Source: Leucobacter salsicius M1-8
Lineage (GTDB): Bacteria > Actinomycetota > Actinomycetes > Actinomycetales > Microbacteriaceae
Direction: 5' to 3'
NCBI RefSeq assembly: GCF_000350525.1
Contig: NZ_AOCN01000010.1
Coordinates: forward strand, 62,001-126,000
DNA: 64,000 nt
Positions 6,652 to 15,964 of the stretch are shown here, one piece after another; position 1 is the stretch's first letter; each line of letters begins with the position of its first letter. The notes under the pieces were generated by a model that was not told the DNA's origin, did no database searches, and was given only the letters and a program-made list of their open reading frames with translations. Made by a program: the position numbers and the translations under genes.

Positions 6652-9489
6652 ATGACGAGGATTGACGCTTCCCGGCCCACGTTTCCCCATGCCGATGTCT
6701 CCGGCAGTGGGATCACCCCGACGCACCCGACACCGATCGTTGGGCACGTAATCCGAGACCGCGGCGAAGTCCGCGAGCTGCGCGAGGGCGAGGTCGGAGC
6801 GACGCTTGAGCGGGATCCGGGTATGCCCTCGAGCACCTGGCGCCTGCGCAGCGATGCGTGGGAGTACCTGCGGTTCGCGGTGAAGCGCCTGGCTTTCGCG
6901 GGCGAGGGCGAAGATGCGCTCGCACAGGATGGCGAGGTGCAGCGTTCGCTGCGCGCCCTCGAAACCGTCGAAATGTACTGGGCCGGTTTCGGTCAGCGCT
7001 ACGTTGCGGCGATCGGCGAGCTGCTCGAGGCACGCGATTACAAGACCGCGCTCGATCGCATCGGCCGCGTCGTGAACCGACTGCGCGCCGACGTGGGCGA
7101 CGAGCCACGCGAGGAGTTTCTCGACGCCGAAGAGAGGGCCGAACGCCTGGGCGACGCCGACCCGCGCCCGCGCTTCGAGGTGCTCGTGGTCGATGAGACG
7201 ACCGAGTCCGAGCGCGACGCCATGCGCGCGGAGGCGCTGCGCCTGCGCTCACCCGCAGACACCTTCATCTACGAGTTCGTCATTGTGCCCTCGGCCGATG
7301 ACGCCGTCGCCGCGATCCTCACGAACCCCAATATCCTCGCCGTTGTCGTGCGCCCCGGCTTCACCGAGCACACCCGGCAGCGCTTGAGCCGCGATCTCGC
7401 CGAATCGGTACGCATCGCCCGCTCCGAGGTCGCCCCGAGATCGGCCCCCGAGCGCGCCTCGCTCGCCAGCGTGCAGCGGGTACTCGGCATCGCCGACACC
7501 CTCATCGGGCTGCGCCCCGAGCTCGACCTCTACCTCATGGCGGGCGCCCACATCGAGGAGCTCGCAGGGGCCCCCCCCCGCCGCTTCCGCCGCATCTTCC
7601 GCCGCGAAGACCAGCTCGAACTGCACCTCACACTGCTGCGCCGGGTCTCGCACCTCTACGACACCCCCTTCTTCACCGCCATCCAGGATCACGCACGCCG
7701 CCCGGTAGGCGTGTTCCACGCGCTGCCCGTGGCGCGCGGCGGCTCGGTCGTCGGGTCGAAGTGGATCAAGGATCTCGCCGACTTCTACGGCATGAACCTG
7801 CTGCTCGCAGAAACCAGCGCCACCTCTGGCGGGCTCGACTCGCTGCTCGCGCCCGTGCACACGCTCAAAAAGGCCCAGGATCTCGCGGCACGAGCGTACG
7901 GCGCCAAGCACACCTTCTTCGTCACCAACGGCACCTCGACCGCCAACAAGATCGTGCACCAGGCCCTCGTCTCCCCCAACGACGTCGTGATGGTGGATCG
8001 CAACTGCCACAAGTCGCACCACCACGCCGTCATGCTCACGGGTGCCCGCCCCGCCTACCTCGAGGCCTACCCGCTCAACGAGTTCGCGTTCTACGGCGCC
8101 GTGCCGATCGACCGCATCAAGCAGATGCTGCTCGATTACCGCGCCGCGGGCCGCCTCGACGAGGTGCGCATGCTGACGCTCACCAACAGCACGTTCGACG
8201 GCATCGTGTACGACCCCGAGCGCGTCATGGCCGAGTGCCTCGCGATCAAGCCCGACCTGGTGTTCCTGTGGGACGAGGCCTGGTTCGCGTTTGGCGCGTT
8301 CCACCCCGTCACGCGCCGCCGCACGGCGATGGCCGCGGCGAAGCGCCTCGAGCAGCGCCTGGCGACAGCAAGCCACGCGGTCGCATTCCGCGAGCAGCGC
8401 GAACGTTTGTTCGACGCCGAGGGCAACCCGGCCCCCGACGAGGTCTGGCTGGGCGAGCGGCTCCTCCCCGCCCCGAGCTCGCGCATTCGCGTCTACGCCA
8501 CGCAGTCGACCCACAAGACGCTCACCGCGCTACGCCAGGGCTCGATGATTCACGTCTACGACCAGGACTGGGGTCGCGAGGCCGAGGAGCCGTTCCACGA
8601 GGCGTACATGACGCACACGTCGACCTCGCCGAACTACCAGATCCTCTCCTCACTCGACATTGGTCGCCGCCAGGTGGAGCTCGAGGGCTTCGACCTGGTG
8701 CAGCGCCAGCTCGACCTGGCGACGAGCCTGTCGCAAGCGATCAGCCGGCACCCGCTCCTGCGCCGCACGTTCCGCGTACTCACCGCGCACGACCTGATCC
8801 CCGAGGCCAACCGCGAGGTCGGCCGCCCGATGCCCCTGCGCGACGGGCTCGCGACCATGTGGGACGCGTGGCGCACTGACGAGTTCGTCATCGACCCGAG
8901 CCGCATCACGATCGAGATCAGCCGCACGGGCGTCGACGGCGACACGTTCAAGCACGAGCACCTCATGGACCGCTACGGCATCCAGGTCAACAAGACGAGC
9001 CGCAATACGGCCCTCTTCATGACCAACATCGGCACCTCACGCAGCGCCATCGCGTATCTCATCGAGGTTCTCGTGAAGCTCGCCGAAAGGTTCGAGGAGG
9101 ATCACGCCCAGCGCGATCCGGATCTGACGCGCGCGATCACCGCCGCGATCGACCTGCCCATGCCGCCGCTGCCCGATTTCAGCGCGTTCTCCGATCACTA
9201 CTCGACCGACGGCAAGCTGCCCGATGGCGACATGCGGGCCGCGTTCTATCGCGGCCAGCGGCGCCAGAACATCGAGCATGTGCTGCCGGATCAGCTGCGC
9301 GCCCGGGTCGCCGCGGGTGAGAAGCCCGTCTCGGCCGGCTTCGTGACGCCGTACCCGCCCGGGTTCCCCGTGCTCGTGCCCGGTCAGGTGATCACCGCCG
9401 AGATTCTCGCGTTTATGCGGGTGCTCGATACGCGCGAGATCCACGGCTACGACCCCGTGCGCGGGTACCGAGTGCTGCTCGAGCAGTAG
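6652..9489 (+). CDS. Orn/Lys/Arg-type PLP decarboxylase, large form
   Basis: This 945-residue fold-type I PLP enzyme has about 300 N-terminal residues of wing/helical domain. The catalytic domain carries 'FFVTNGTSTANKIVHQA', 'VDRNCHKSHHHAVML', 'LVFLWDEAWFAFG' (PLP-binding Asp) and 'TQSTHKTLTALRQGSM' with the Schiff-base lysine at about residue 622. The C-terminal domain ends 'IHGYDPVRGYRVLL'. The family removes CO2 from ornithine, lysine or arginine to give putrescine, cadaverine or agmatine; the substrate here is not fixed by these motifs. The amine oxidases and Pot-like transporters downstream fit an amine theme. A run of nine C lies at 7571-7579 in frame. GGAAGGAC precedes the ATG with long spacing. 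Confidence 0.88.
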   Translation: MTRIDASRPTFPHADVSGSGITPTHPTPIVGHVIRDRGEVRELREGEVGATLERDPGMPSSTWRLRSDAWEYLRFAVKRLAFAGEGEDALAQDGEVQRSLRALETVEMYWAGFGQRYVAAIGELLEARDYKTALDRIGRVVNRLRADVGDEPREEFLDAEERAERLGDADPRPRFEVLVVDETTESERDAMRAEALRLRSPADTFIYEFVIVPSADDAVAAILTNPNILAVVVRPGFTEHTRQRLSRDLAESVRIARSEVAPRSAPERASLASVQRVLGIADTLIGLRPELDLYLMAGAHIEELAGAPPRRFRRIFRREDQLELHLTLLRRVSHLYDTPFFTAIQDHARRPVGVFHALPVARGGSVVGSKWIKDLADFYGMNLLLAETSATSGGLDSLLAPVHTLKKAQDLAARAYGAKHTFFVTNGTSTANKIVHQALVSPNDVVMVDRNCHKSHHHAVMLTGARPAYLEAYPLNEFAFYGAVPIDRIKQMLLDYRAAGRLDEVRMLTLTNSTFDGIVYDPERVMAECLAIKPDLVFLWDEAWFAFGAFHPVTRRRTAMAAAKRLEQRLATASHAVAFREQRERLFDAEGNPAPDEVWLGERLLPAPSSRIRVYATQSTHKTLTALRQGSMIHVYDQDWGREAEEPFHEAYMTHTSTSPNYQILSSLDIGRRQVELEGFDLVQRQLDLATSLSQAISRHPLLRRTFRVLTAHDLIPEANREVGRPMPLRDGLATMWDAWRTDEFVIDPSRITIEISRTGVDGDTFKHEHLMDRYGIQVNKTSRNTALFMTNIGTSRSAIAYLIEVLVKLAERFEEDHAQRDPDLTRAITAAIDLPMPPLPDFSAFSDHYSTDGKLPDGDMRAAFYRGQRRQNIEHVLPDQLRARVAAGEKPVSAGFVTPYPPGFPVLVPGQVITAEILAFMRVLDTREIHGYDPVRGYRVLLEQ

Positions 9490-9511
9490 GGACCTGATCG
9501 CAGTGGAATGT

Positions 9512-9540
9512 GGCCCCCGATCTCGCTGAGCTCGGGGGCC
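9512..9540 (+). terminator. Terminator after the decarboxylase
   Basis: GGCCCCCGA (9512-9520) pairs with TCGGGGGCC (9532-9540), 22 nt after the stop codon. No long T run follows. Confidence 0.65.
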
Positions 9541-9624
9541 GCTTCGCTACCCTCAACAGTTCATACGATCGGCGACCTTTCCCGTCGCTTTGTCTGCTGC
9601 GCGCACCCGGCCCACGCAAGTAGG

Positions 9625-9650
9625 CTCAAACTCAAACAACGAAGTTTGAG
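9625..9650 (+). promoter_or_regulatory. Repeat overlapping the amine oxidase leader
   Basis: CTCAAAC (9631-9637) and GTTTGAG (9644-9650) form an inverted repeat, and CTCAAA also occurs directly before it at 9625-9630. The right arm overlaps the GAGGAG ribosome site of the TTG start, so the site could be an operator or a translational hairpin. The regulator is unknown. Confidence 0.4.
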
Positions 9651-9659
9651 GAGACACCA

Positions 9660-10997
9660 TTGGGCGCACACACCGAGGCGAGTATCGAGTCCGTAGACGT
9701 CATCGTGATCGGGGCGGGGTTTGCCGGGCTCACCGCGGCCCGCGAGCTCGGCCAGGCCGGGCTCAGCGTAATCACGCTTGAGGCGCGGGACCGCATTGGC
9801 GGCCGCACCTGGACCGATCACCGGCTCGGCCACGACCTCGAAATGGGTGCCAACTGGATCCACTGGGTACAGCCGCATGTCTGGGCTGAGGTCACCCGAT
9901 ATGGCCGCGAGATTACGCGCAGCCCAGTCGCCGACGAGGCTTACTGGCACGGCCCCGACGGCACGCCCCGCAAGGGCACGCTCGCCGAGTTCATGGCGCT
10001 CATCGAGGACGGCCAGCAGCGGCTGATCGACGACGTGCGCACGGCGATCCCCCGCGGCGTCGAGCCCACGGTCGGAGCGATCCAGGATCTCGACCGCCTC
10101 AGCATTCAGGACCGCTTCGACGAAATCGGACTCGACCCCGAGGCGCGCGCCGCCAACGAGTCAGTGTGGGTGGGGCACGTCAATGCGCCCCTCGACCAGA
10201 CCGGCCTGTCGAGCGCGCTGCGCTGGGTATCGGCGACCGGCGGCCACTGGCAGCTGATGCACGAGGCGTCGGCCACCTACCGCGTGGTGGACGGCATGCG
10301 CGGCTTCACCGATGCGATTGCCTCCGATGTGCCCGGCGAGATCCGGCTGGGCACGACCGTGGCCTCCGTGACACAGCAGGCAACAGCTGCGGGAGGCGGC
10401 ATCATCGTCGAGACGACCGGTGGAACCCGGATCCGGGCCCAGAAGGTCGTGAGTACCCTGCCCGCGAACGCGATTGCAGGGATCACGTTCTCGCCCGCCC
10501 TGCCCGAGGCGTGGCAGCGGCTCGGCCGCGAAACCGTCGCCTCGCAGGGCACCAAGGTGTGGCTGCGCGCGAAGGGACATGTGCCCCGGTTCTTCGCCTA
10601 TGCCAGCCAGAGCGACCCGCTCTCGGTGCTCAAGGCCGAGTTCTACTGCACCGACGAGGAGGGCGACTACACGATCCTGGTGGGTTTTGGCCCCGACCAC
10701 ACCCGCATCGACCTCGACGACCTCGCGGGTGTGCAGGCCGCCGTCGACCTGTTTCGGCCCGGCCTCGAGATCACCGAGGTCACCGCGCACGACTGGATGA
10801 CCGACCCGCTCTCCATGAACACCTGGATGACCCACCGCCCCGGCCAGCTCACCCGCGACCTCACCGAGCTGCGCGAGCCCGCGGGTGACCTGCACTTCGC
10901 GACAACCGACAACGCGAACCTGTGGGGCGGCTTCATCGACGGCGCGATCGAGAGCGGCCTACGGGAGGCGCGCCGGATCATTGGGGTGCTGCGGTAG
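9660..10997 (+). CDS. Flavin monoamine oxidase family protein (first copy)
   Basis: This 445-residue FAD enzyme has 'VIVIGAGFAGLTAARELG' and 'LEARDRIGGRTWTDH' at the N-terminus and the FAD-contacting C-terminal 'NANLWGGFIDGAIESGLREA'. The family oxidises primary or secondary amines, including polyamines, to aldehydes with release of H2O2 and ammonia. No signal peptide is seen, so it is cytoplasmic. TTG 9660 is chosen because GAGGAG lies 5 nt before it and the FAD motif follows at residue 13. The last 26 bases, with the stop codon, lie in a 43-bp tandem duplication. The decarboxylase upstream may supply its substrate. Confidence 0.88.
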   Translation: MGAHTEASIESVDVIVIGAGFAGLTAARELGQAGLSVITLEARDRIGGRTWTDHRLGHDLEMGANWIHWVQPHVWAEVTRYGREITRSPVADEAYWHGPDGTPRKGTLAEFMALIEDGQQRLIDDVRTAIPRGVEPTVGAIQDLDRLSIQDRFDEIGLDPEARAANESVWVGHVNAPLDQTGLSSALRWVSATGGHWQLMHEASATYRVVDGMRGFTDAIASDVPGEIRLGTTVASVTQQATAAGGGIIVETTGGTRIRAQKVVSTLPANAIAGITFSPALPEAWQRLGRETVASQGTKVWLRAKGHVPRFFAYASQSDPLSVLKAEFYCTDEEGDYTILVGFGPDHTRIDLDDLAGVQAAVDLFRPGLEITEVTAHDWMTDPLSMNTWMTHRPGQLTRDLTELREPAGDLHFATTDNANLWGGFIDGAIESGLREARRIIGVLR

Positions 10998-11065
10998 ATT
11001 CTTCGCGTTAGTGTGCCGGATCATTGGGGTGCTGCGGTAGATTCTTCGCGTTAGTGTGCCGGATC
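10972..11065 (+). repeat. 43-bp tandem duplication over the amine oxidase stop codon
   Basis: Two identical 43-bp units (10972-11014 and 11015-11057) are followed by 8 bases of a third. Each unit begins GCCGGATCATTGG and contains the in-frame TAG of the amine oxidase. The protein is unchanged because the first stop comes first. The copies are identical, so the event is recent or an assembly artefact. Confidence 0.95.
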
Positions 11066-11104
11066 GCGGCTGGATCGGCGTGTCCTTGGGGCGCAAGTGG
11101 ATTG

Positions 11105-11165
11105 AAATGTGCGGGGAAGAATCCGTTTTAGCGTCGGTCTAAAACGGATTCTTCCCCGCACATTT
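11105..11165. repeat. Palindromic repeat, copy 1 (26-bp perfect stem, intergenic)
   Basis: The arms 11105-11130 and 11140-11165 are exact reverse complements around a 9-nt loop. Its reverse complement matches the element at 60937-60997 at 52 of 61 positions, including part of the loop, so this is a dispersed repeat rather than a simple terminator. It lies between the convergent amine oxidase and amidohydrolase genes. Confidence 0.9.
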
Positions 11166-11223
11166 GTTATTTCCATGGATTCTGCGTTCGGCTCCGTCGC
11201 CGCAGAATGACGAGGGAAGAGCG

Positions 11224-11274
11224 GCGGGGCAGGGTTTCGGTCGGAGGGCAGCGAAGACCGAGACCCCGCCCCGC
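11224..11274. terminator. Convergent terminator hairpin
   Basis: The 19-nt arms 11224-11242 and 11256-11274 pair with two mismatches, 13 nt from the amidohydrolase stop. A shorter pair, ATTCTGCG with CGCAGAAT, lies just left of it. The 289-bp gap 10998-11286 holds the tandem duplication, repeat copy 1 and this hairpin, and no gene that I can see. Confidence 0.55.
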
Positions 11275-11286
11275 CGACCCAATCGC

Positions 11287-12930
11287 CTACAGCTCGTGCA
11301 CCACCCGGCCGTCGACGACTGTCAGCGTGAACGGGATCTCGGGGAGCTCGTCCACCGAAGCATCTACCGGGTCGGAGCCCCACACGGTGAGGTCAGCCAC
11401 CGCACCGACCTCGAGCACGCCACGGTCTGAGAATCCGCGCGCCAGCGCCGGCCACAGCGTGTAAGCGAAGAGCGCCTCCTCGGCGGTGAGGCACTGATCC
11501 GGCTCGAACACGTGAGCGGTGGCGTCTCCGGGCGTGTGCCGCCCGCGCGCCCAGGCCATGCCGAGGCGCGGATCGTACTGCGCGACCGGCCAGTCCGAGC
11601 CGAGGGTCACGGTGACGCCCGCGTCGATGACGTCGCGCACCCGGTACCCGGTGGCGGCGCGAGCGCCGAGACGCTTGGCCCAGTTGTCGCTCTCGTCGGC
11701 CTCGCGCCACTGCATGTGCAGCGGCTGCATCGATGCCGTGACCCGGCTCGATGACGGCCCTCCAAAGGTGCGCAGCTGCTCGAGGTCGGCGTCCGAAAGT
11801 ACCTCGAGGTGCTCGATCGAGTGTGCGGGCAGCCCCGGGCGCTCGGGCAGCGTGGCGTAAACGTCGAGCACGCGACTCACCGCGAAGTCGCCCACCGCGT
11901 GCGTCGCGATCAGCAGGCCAGCCTCGTGGTAGGCCCGCACGACCTCGCCGTAACGCTCCCACGACGGCCAGAACGCCACGGAACCGTCGCCGCACGTGTC
12001 GGTCTCGTGCAGCCAGGCGGTGCCCGTGTCGATCACACCATCGCTGAACAGCTTGATCGCGCCGCCCTGCCACAGGCGCCCGCGCTCGCCCTTCGCCGCG
12101 ATGATCGCGGCAACGTCCTCGTCGGTGTCACCGACGGCGTGCCACCGGTGCACCGTGAGCCGCTGGTCGAGCTCGCCGCGTTCCTCGAGTTCGGCGAGCA
12201 GCTCGGCGGTGCCGGGCTTGCCGTCCATGATCGCGCCGCCCGTGAGACCGGCCGCCGCGAGTGAGCGCAGCATGTCACGCAGAGCGTCGCGCTGCTCGTC
12301 GTGCGTGCGAACGGGGGCGGCGTCAAAGAGCAGGTTGTAGGCGGTCGGCTCCCGCAGCTGACCCGTGGGCTGGCCGTTCTCGTCGACCACGATCTCACTC
12401 GCGTCGTCGAACTCGCGCGCGCCGACAATGCCTGCGATTTCGAGCGCGGGGGCGGTCGCGAGCGCCGTGTGGAGGTCGTAGCAGATCAAAGCGACCGGTC
12501 GACCGGGTGCCGCATCCGCGAGCAGGTCGCCACGCATGCCCGTCTCTTCGAAGGCCTCATACTCGAGGTTCCAGCCACGCAGCCAGGCCCCCTCGGGCAG
12601 GCGCGCGTGCTCTGCGGCGAGCGCCTCGCGCAGCTGCTCGATCGTGGACAGGCCCGAGAGGTCGATGCCCGCGGTGATCTCGGCAGCCCACTGCGGGTGG
12701 GTGTGCGAGTCAAACAGCCCGGGGGTGACTGTCGCACCCGCCACGTCACGCACCTCGATGCCCGCGGCGACGGCACGCCCGCGCACGTCGCTGTCGGAGC
12801 CGATGAGCACGATCCGCCCATCCTCAACGAGCAGCGCGGTAGCGTCGCACTCCCGACCGAGGTGAGCGTTGCTGCGCAACTTTGCGCCGACGATGGCGAG
12901 CGAACCGCCAATCGAATCTGAGGTGGTCAT
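11287..12930 (-). CDS. Amidohydrolase family protein (YtcJ-like, amidohydrolase 3)
   Basis: The 547-residue metal-dependent hydrolase has the amidohydrolase 3 layout: an N-terminal beta-sandwich part ('TALLVEDGRIVLIGSD'), 'VTPGLFDSHTHPQW' with the HxH metal ligands, the helical insert 'LHTALATAPALEIAGI', 'AHSIEHLEVL' and 'TLGSDWPVAQYDPRLG', and a C-terminal 'VADLTVWGSDP'. Members cleave amide or imide bonds; the substrate is not known. GAGGAG precedes the ATG. It is the last gene of a minus-strand set with two amino-acid/amine oxidases and a cupin, so it may hydrolyse an N-acyl or carbamoyl intermediate (inference). Confidence 0.85.
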   Translation of the reverse strand: MTTSDSIGGSLAIVGAKLRSNAHLGRECDATALLVEDGRIVLIGSDSDVRGRAVAAGIEVRDVAGATVTPGLFDSHTHPQWAAEITAGIDLSGLSTIEQLREALAAEHARLPEGAWLRGWNLEYEAFEETGMRGDLLADAAPGRPVALICYDLHTALATAPALEIAGIVGAREFDDASEIVVDENGQPTGQLREPTAYNLLFDAAPVRTHDEQRDALRDMLRSLAAAGLTGGAIMDGKPGTAELLAELEERGELDQRLTVHRWHAVGDTDEDVAAIIAAKGERGRLWQGGAIKLFSDGVIDTGTAWLHETDTCGDGSVAFWPSWERYGEVVRAYHEAGLLIATHAVGDFAVSRVLDVYATLPERPGLPAHSIEHLEVLSDADLEQLRTFGGPSSSRVTASMQPLHMQWREADESDNWAKRLGARAATGYRVRDVIDAGVTVTLGSDWPVAQYDPRLGMAWARGRHTPGDATAHVFEPDQCLTAEEALFAYTLWPALARGFSDRGVLEVGAVADLTVWGSDPVDASVDELPEIPFTLTVVDGRVVHEL

Positions 12931-13023
12931 TGATTGCTCCTCGGGGTAGGACGTGGGTAATGAATCTCGGGGTCACACTCGGCAGCTGCGCCAGGGTGCT
13001 TCTTCGCACCGCACACTTACATT

Positions 13024-14181
13024 TCAGTGCCGACCAATGGCGCTGAAACCTTCGCGTGCGGCCTGTCCTCGAAATCTATCGGGGTTCCAGCGCAATTGAT
13101 ATTCGGGATCGCCCGCGCCGCCCTCGACAAGGTCTGCGAGGTATTGCCCCATGAAGGCTGCGTATTTGAATCCCTCGCCCGAATCCCCGCAGGCCAGCGT
13201 GACGCCCGGGTGCACGCGGCCCACGATGAAGTCGCCATCGCCCGAGTCGGTCCAGGTGCACACCTGGGTAGCGCGCACGCGCGGCTCGACCGCGGTCAGG
13301 TCACGGGCCACTCGCGCCCGAATGATTTCGGTGCGTTCGGGCCATGCGGCTCGGTCGAGGTCGTCACCGAGCGTGCCGCCCGCGAGCGCCCGCAGCGGCT
13401 GATCGAGCCCGACCTTGTAACCGCGGTCGCCATCGGGCATCGCGTAAATGCCCGGGGTGTCCCCGATTGGGCAGTCCACGAGCCCGGGAAGCGCCGGGCC
13501 GCCGGGGCCTCCCAGGTGCACGACCTGCTCGATGTAGGGCGTGAGTGGGAGGTCGATGTCGAGGCCTGGCAGCAGCTCCCGGGTGCCGGGCCCCGCGGCC
13601 ATGAGAATCTGATCAGCCTCACGAGTCTCGCCGCTCGCGAGGGTGACTCGCGGCGCGGCAGGATCCGGATCAATGGCCGTCACCCGCGTCGCCGGTAGGT
13701 ACTCACCCCCGGCCGCGGTGAACGCGGCAAGCGCACCACCGAGCAACCGATCGGCGTGCACGACTCCGCCCTGCGCCACCCAGAGGGCGGGACGCCCGTC
13801 GGGCCGCAGCCCGGCGAAGACCTCGCCCACGCGATCCGGATCGATATGCTCGACCGGTTGGCCGATCGACGCGAGCGCCTCAGCGACCGCGGGCAGCGAT
13901 TGATCGTCGCGCCACACGAGCCCCGTGGTGCTGTGGATCGGAGCGCCCAGGCGGTCGCCGAGGCGCTCCATGGCCGCGAGAGTTTCGGCCATCGCCCGAG
14001 CGCGCCAGACCTGCGTGTCAGCGAGGCGCCACAGGCGCGAGCTGCCGCCGTTCGAGGCGAAGGGGCCACCCGGCTCGAAGCGCTCGATGAGCGTGACCTG
14101 CCAGCCGCGATCCTGCAGCTCGAGCGCGGCGGGGAGCCCCCAAGCTCCCGCGCCCACGACGATCACCCTGGGCTTGTGCAT
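13024..14181 (-). CDS. FAD-dependent oxidase, DAO / monomeric sarcosine oxidase type
   Basis: The 385-residue flavoenzyme starts with 'VIVVGAGAWGLPAALELQD' and has the MSOX-like 'GGSSRLWRLA'. A C-terminal 'GDSGEGFKYAAFMGQYLADL' follows, where the family has a Cys or Ser near the flavin. The oxidised group is usually a secondary or N-methyl amine or an amino acid. The gene starts 8 nt after the stop of the cupin gene, so they are cotranscribed. The amidohydrolase follows after 93 nt. The substrate is not determined. Confidence 0.85.
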   Translation of the reverse strand: MHKPRVIVVGAGAWGLPAALELQDRGWQVTLIERFEPGGPFASNGGSSRLWRLADTQVWRARAMAETLAAMERLGDRLGAPIHSTTGLVWRDDQSLPAVAEALASIGQPVEHIDPDRVGEVFAGLRPDGRPALWVAQGGVVHADRLLGGALAAFTAAGGEYLPATRVTAIDPDPAAPRVTLASGETREADQILMAAGPGTRELLPGLDIDLPLTPYIEQVVHLGGPGGPALPGLVDCPIGDTPGIYAMPDGDRGYKVGLDQPLRALAGGTLGDDLDRAAWPERTEIIRARVARDLTAVEPRVRATQVCTWTDSGDGDFIVGRVHPGVTLACGDSGEGFKYAAFMGQYLADLVEGGAGDPEYQLRWNPDRFRGQAAREGFSAIGRH

Positions 14182-14189
14182 GGTGCGGC

Positions 14190-14543
14190 CTAGTCCTGAA
14201 TGGTGGTGTAGTGCTTGCGCAGTGGCTCAGTGACGTGCCAGATACCCTTCCAACCCGACGGCATCACCATGATGTCACCGGGGCCGAACACCTCGTTTTC
14301 GAGCCCTTCAACCTCAAGGGTTACTCGGCCCGAGAGGATCGTGCAGATCTCGCTGTACCCCTCACGCGTGGCGGTGAAGCTGCCAGCGTTGCATTCCCAG
14401 AGGCCGGTGTCGATGCGGTCGTTGGCCCAGACGGACTGACCCGACTCGGTCATGCCTTCCGTCGTGGCGGTGGGTTTGGCGGCGTGGGGCGGAAGGGACA
14501 CGTCGGCGGTGTTGTGCGCGGCGTAGGTGCGGATGATCGTCAT
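14190..14543 (-). CDS. Cupin-domain protein (DUF861 / EutQ-like)
   Basis: This 117-residue single cupin has 'GSFTATREGYSEICTILSGRVTLE' split by strands, then 'FGPGDIMVMPSGWKGIWHV'. This is the cupin_3 pattern in which glutamate and the second-motif residues replace most histidines, so metal binding is uncertain. Such proteins sit beside amine and amino-acid oxidases in many bacteria, but their function is mostly unknown. It lies between two DAO-type oxidases in one operon. AAGGAG is found before the ATG. Confidence 0.85.
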   Translation of the reverse strand: MTIIRTYAAHNTADVSLPPHAAKPTATTEGMTESGQSVWANDRIDTGLWECNAGSFTATREGYSEICTILSGRVTLEVEGLENEVFGPGDIMVMPSGWKGIWHVTEPLRKHYTTIQD

Positions 14544-14593
14544 TGGTTCTCCTTTTGAGGGGGTGTGATGTGGCGCCTGGTACCGAGTGCCGC

Positions 14594-15964
14594 TTAGTTG
14601 CGGCCGGTCACGATGTCGGCGATGTGCGCGATGGGCGACGTCTTCTGGCGGCCGGCCAACTCGGTGCGGTCTGCGATGCCATATGCCGCGTAGAGGCCCT
14701 TGGTGGCGATCCAGCGCAGCGGCTCAGGCTCCCACTTGCGCACACGGTGGTTGACCCAGGGCAGGCTCGCAATCTCGGTGTCGTTACCGAGGATCAGGTC
14801 GGTGATGGTGCGGCCGGCCAGGTTCGTCGAGGTGACACCGGTGCCTACATAGCCGCCACCCCAGGCGATCCCCGTCTCACGGTCAAGCCCCACGGTCGCG
14901 GCCCAGTCACGCGGGACGCCCAGGACTCCCGACCAGACGTGGTCGATCGCGGCCCCGCGGGTGGCTGGGAAGAATCGGTTCATGATCTCTTTTAGAGTTT
15001 GAGCTGTGGCTTCGGAGGTTTGACCGTCAGTGTCGGTTTTCGAACCATACTTGTAGGGCACGCCGCGGCCACCGATCGCGATGCGATCGTCGGCGGTGCG
15101 CTGCGCGTACATGTACACGTGAGCGAAGTCGCCGAGCACCTCGCCCTTGTTCCAGTTCAGCTCGTCCCATACCTCGGGCGCGAGGGGCTCGGTTGCGATG
15201 AGCGACGAGTTCATAGGCAGCCATAGCCGGTGCAGGCCCTTGAGGTTGGCAGTAAAGCCTTCAGTGGCGCGCACGATGAACTCGGCTGAAACGGTGCCAT
15301 GGGTGGTGATGACGCGGTGGGGCGCGATCTCGACGACGCGGGTGCGCTCGTAGATTTCGACGCCCAGGCGCTCACACGCTTCGGCGAGTCCGGCTGCGAG
15401 CTTGGCGGGCTGAATGCGTGCGGCATGCGGGTGCCACACCGCGGCGCGGGTGCCCGCCACGTTGATCTTGGCCTTCGCTTCGTCCGCTTCGAGCAGCTCG
15501 AGGTCTGCGTACTTCCAGGTCTGTTCTTCGGCTGCGAAGGCCCGAATACGCGACTCCTGGGCGGGGGTGTAGGCGACGTTGAACTCGCCACCCTTCTTGA
15601 TGTCGGCATCAATGCCCTCGACACCGGCGACGCGAATGACCTCTTCGACCGTCTCATTCATGGCCCGCTGAAAGCGCTCTGCGGCGTCGCGCCCGTGCGT
15701 GGGCTCGTACTGGGCCCGACCTCCGGTGACGGCGGCCGTCAGCCAGCCGCCGTTGCGCCCCGAGGCGCCGTAACCGACGTGCTTTTGCTCAATGACCACG
15801 ACGCGCAGCTCAGGCTTCGCCTGCTTCAGGTAGTAAGCCGTCCACAGGCCGGTGTACCCGGCGCCGACGATGGCGACGTCTGCCGTGAGGTTGCCCGGCA
15901 GCTCGGGGCGGGGCTTCGGCGCACCGATCTGCTGCCACCAGTGTGAGACGTTGCCGTTGATCAT
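14594..15964 (-). CDS. FAD-dependent oxidoreductase, PuuB-like (gamma-glutamylputrescine oxidase family)
   Basis: The 456-residue DAO-family protein has the N-terminal 'HWWQQIG' that is usual in PuuB-like enzymes, then 'DVAIVGAGYTGLWTAYYLK' for FAD and 'GASGRNGGW', and near the end 'GGGYVGTGVTSTNLAGRTI'. In E. coli, PuuB oxidises gamma-glutamylputrescine. No glutamylputrescine synthetase lies in this window, so the substrate is open. First gene of the oxidase-cupin-oxidase-amidohydrolase set, 86 nt downstream of the XRE-cupin regulator gene. Confidence 0.85.
   Translation of the reverse strand: MINGNVSHWWQQIGAPKPRPELPGNLTADVAIVGAGYTGLWTAYYLKQAKPELRVVVIEQKHVGYGASGRNGGWLTAAVTGGRAQYEPTHGRDAAERFQRAMNETVEEVIRVAGVEGIDADIKKGGEFNVAYTPAQESRIRAFAAEEQTWKYADLELLEADEAKAKINVAGTRAAVWHPHAARIQPAKLAAGLAEACERLGVEIYERTRVVEIAPHRVITTHGTVSAEFIVRATEGFTANLKGLHRLWLPMNSSLIATEPLAPEVWDELNWNKGEVLGDFAHVYMYAQRTADDRIAIGGRGVPYKYGSKTDTDGQTSEATAQTLKEIMNRFFPATRGAAIDHVWSGVLGVPRDWAATVGLDRETGIAWGGGYVGTGVTSTNLAGRTITDLILGNDTEIASLPWVNHRVRKWEPEPLRWIATKGLYAAYGIADRTELAGRQKTSPIAHIADIVTGRN

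Noticed and set aside
7571..7579. Nine-C run in the decarboxylase as a phase switch
   Set aside because: The run is shorter and common in Pro-rich coding DNA at this GC content; nothing else supports switching.
7249..8514. 421-codon open frame on the minus strand
   Set aside because: It is antisense to the decarboxylase and its composition is not protein-like.
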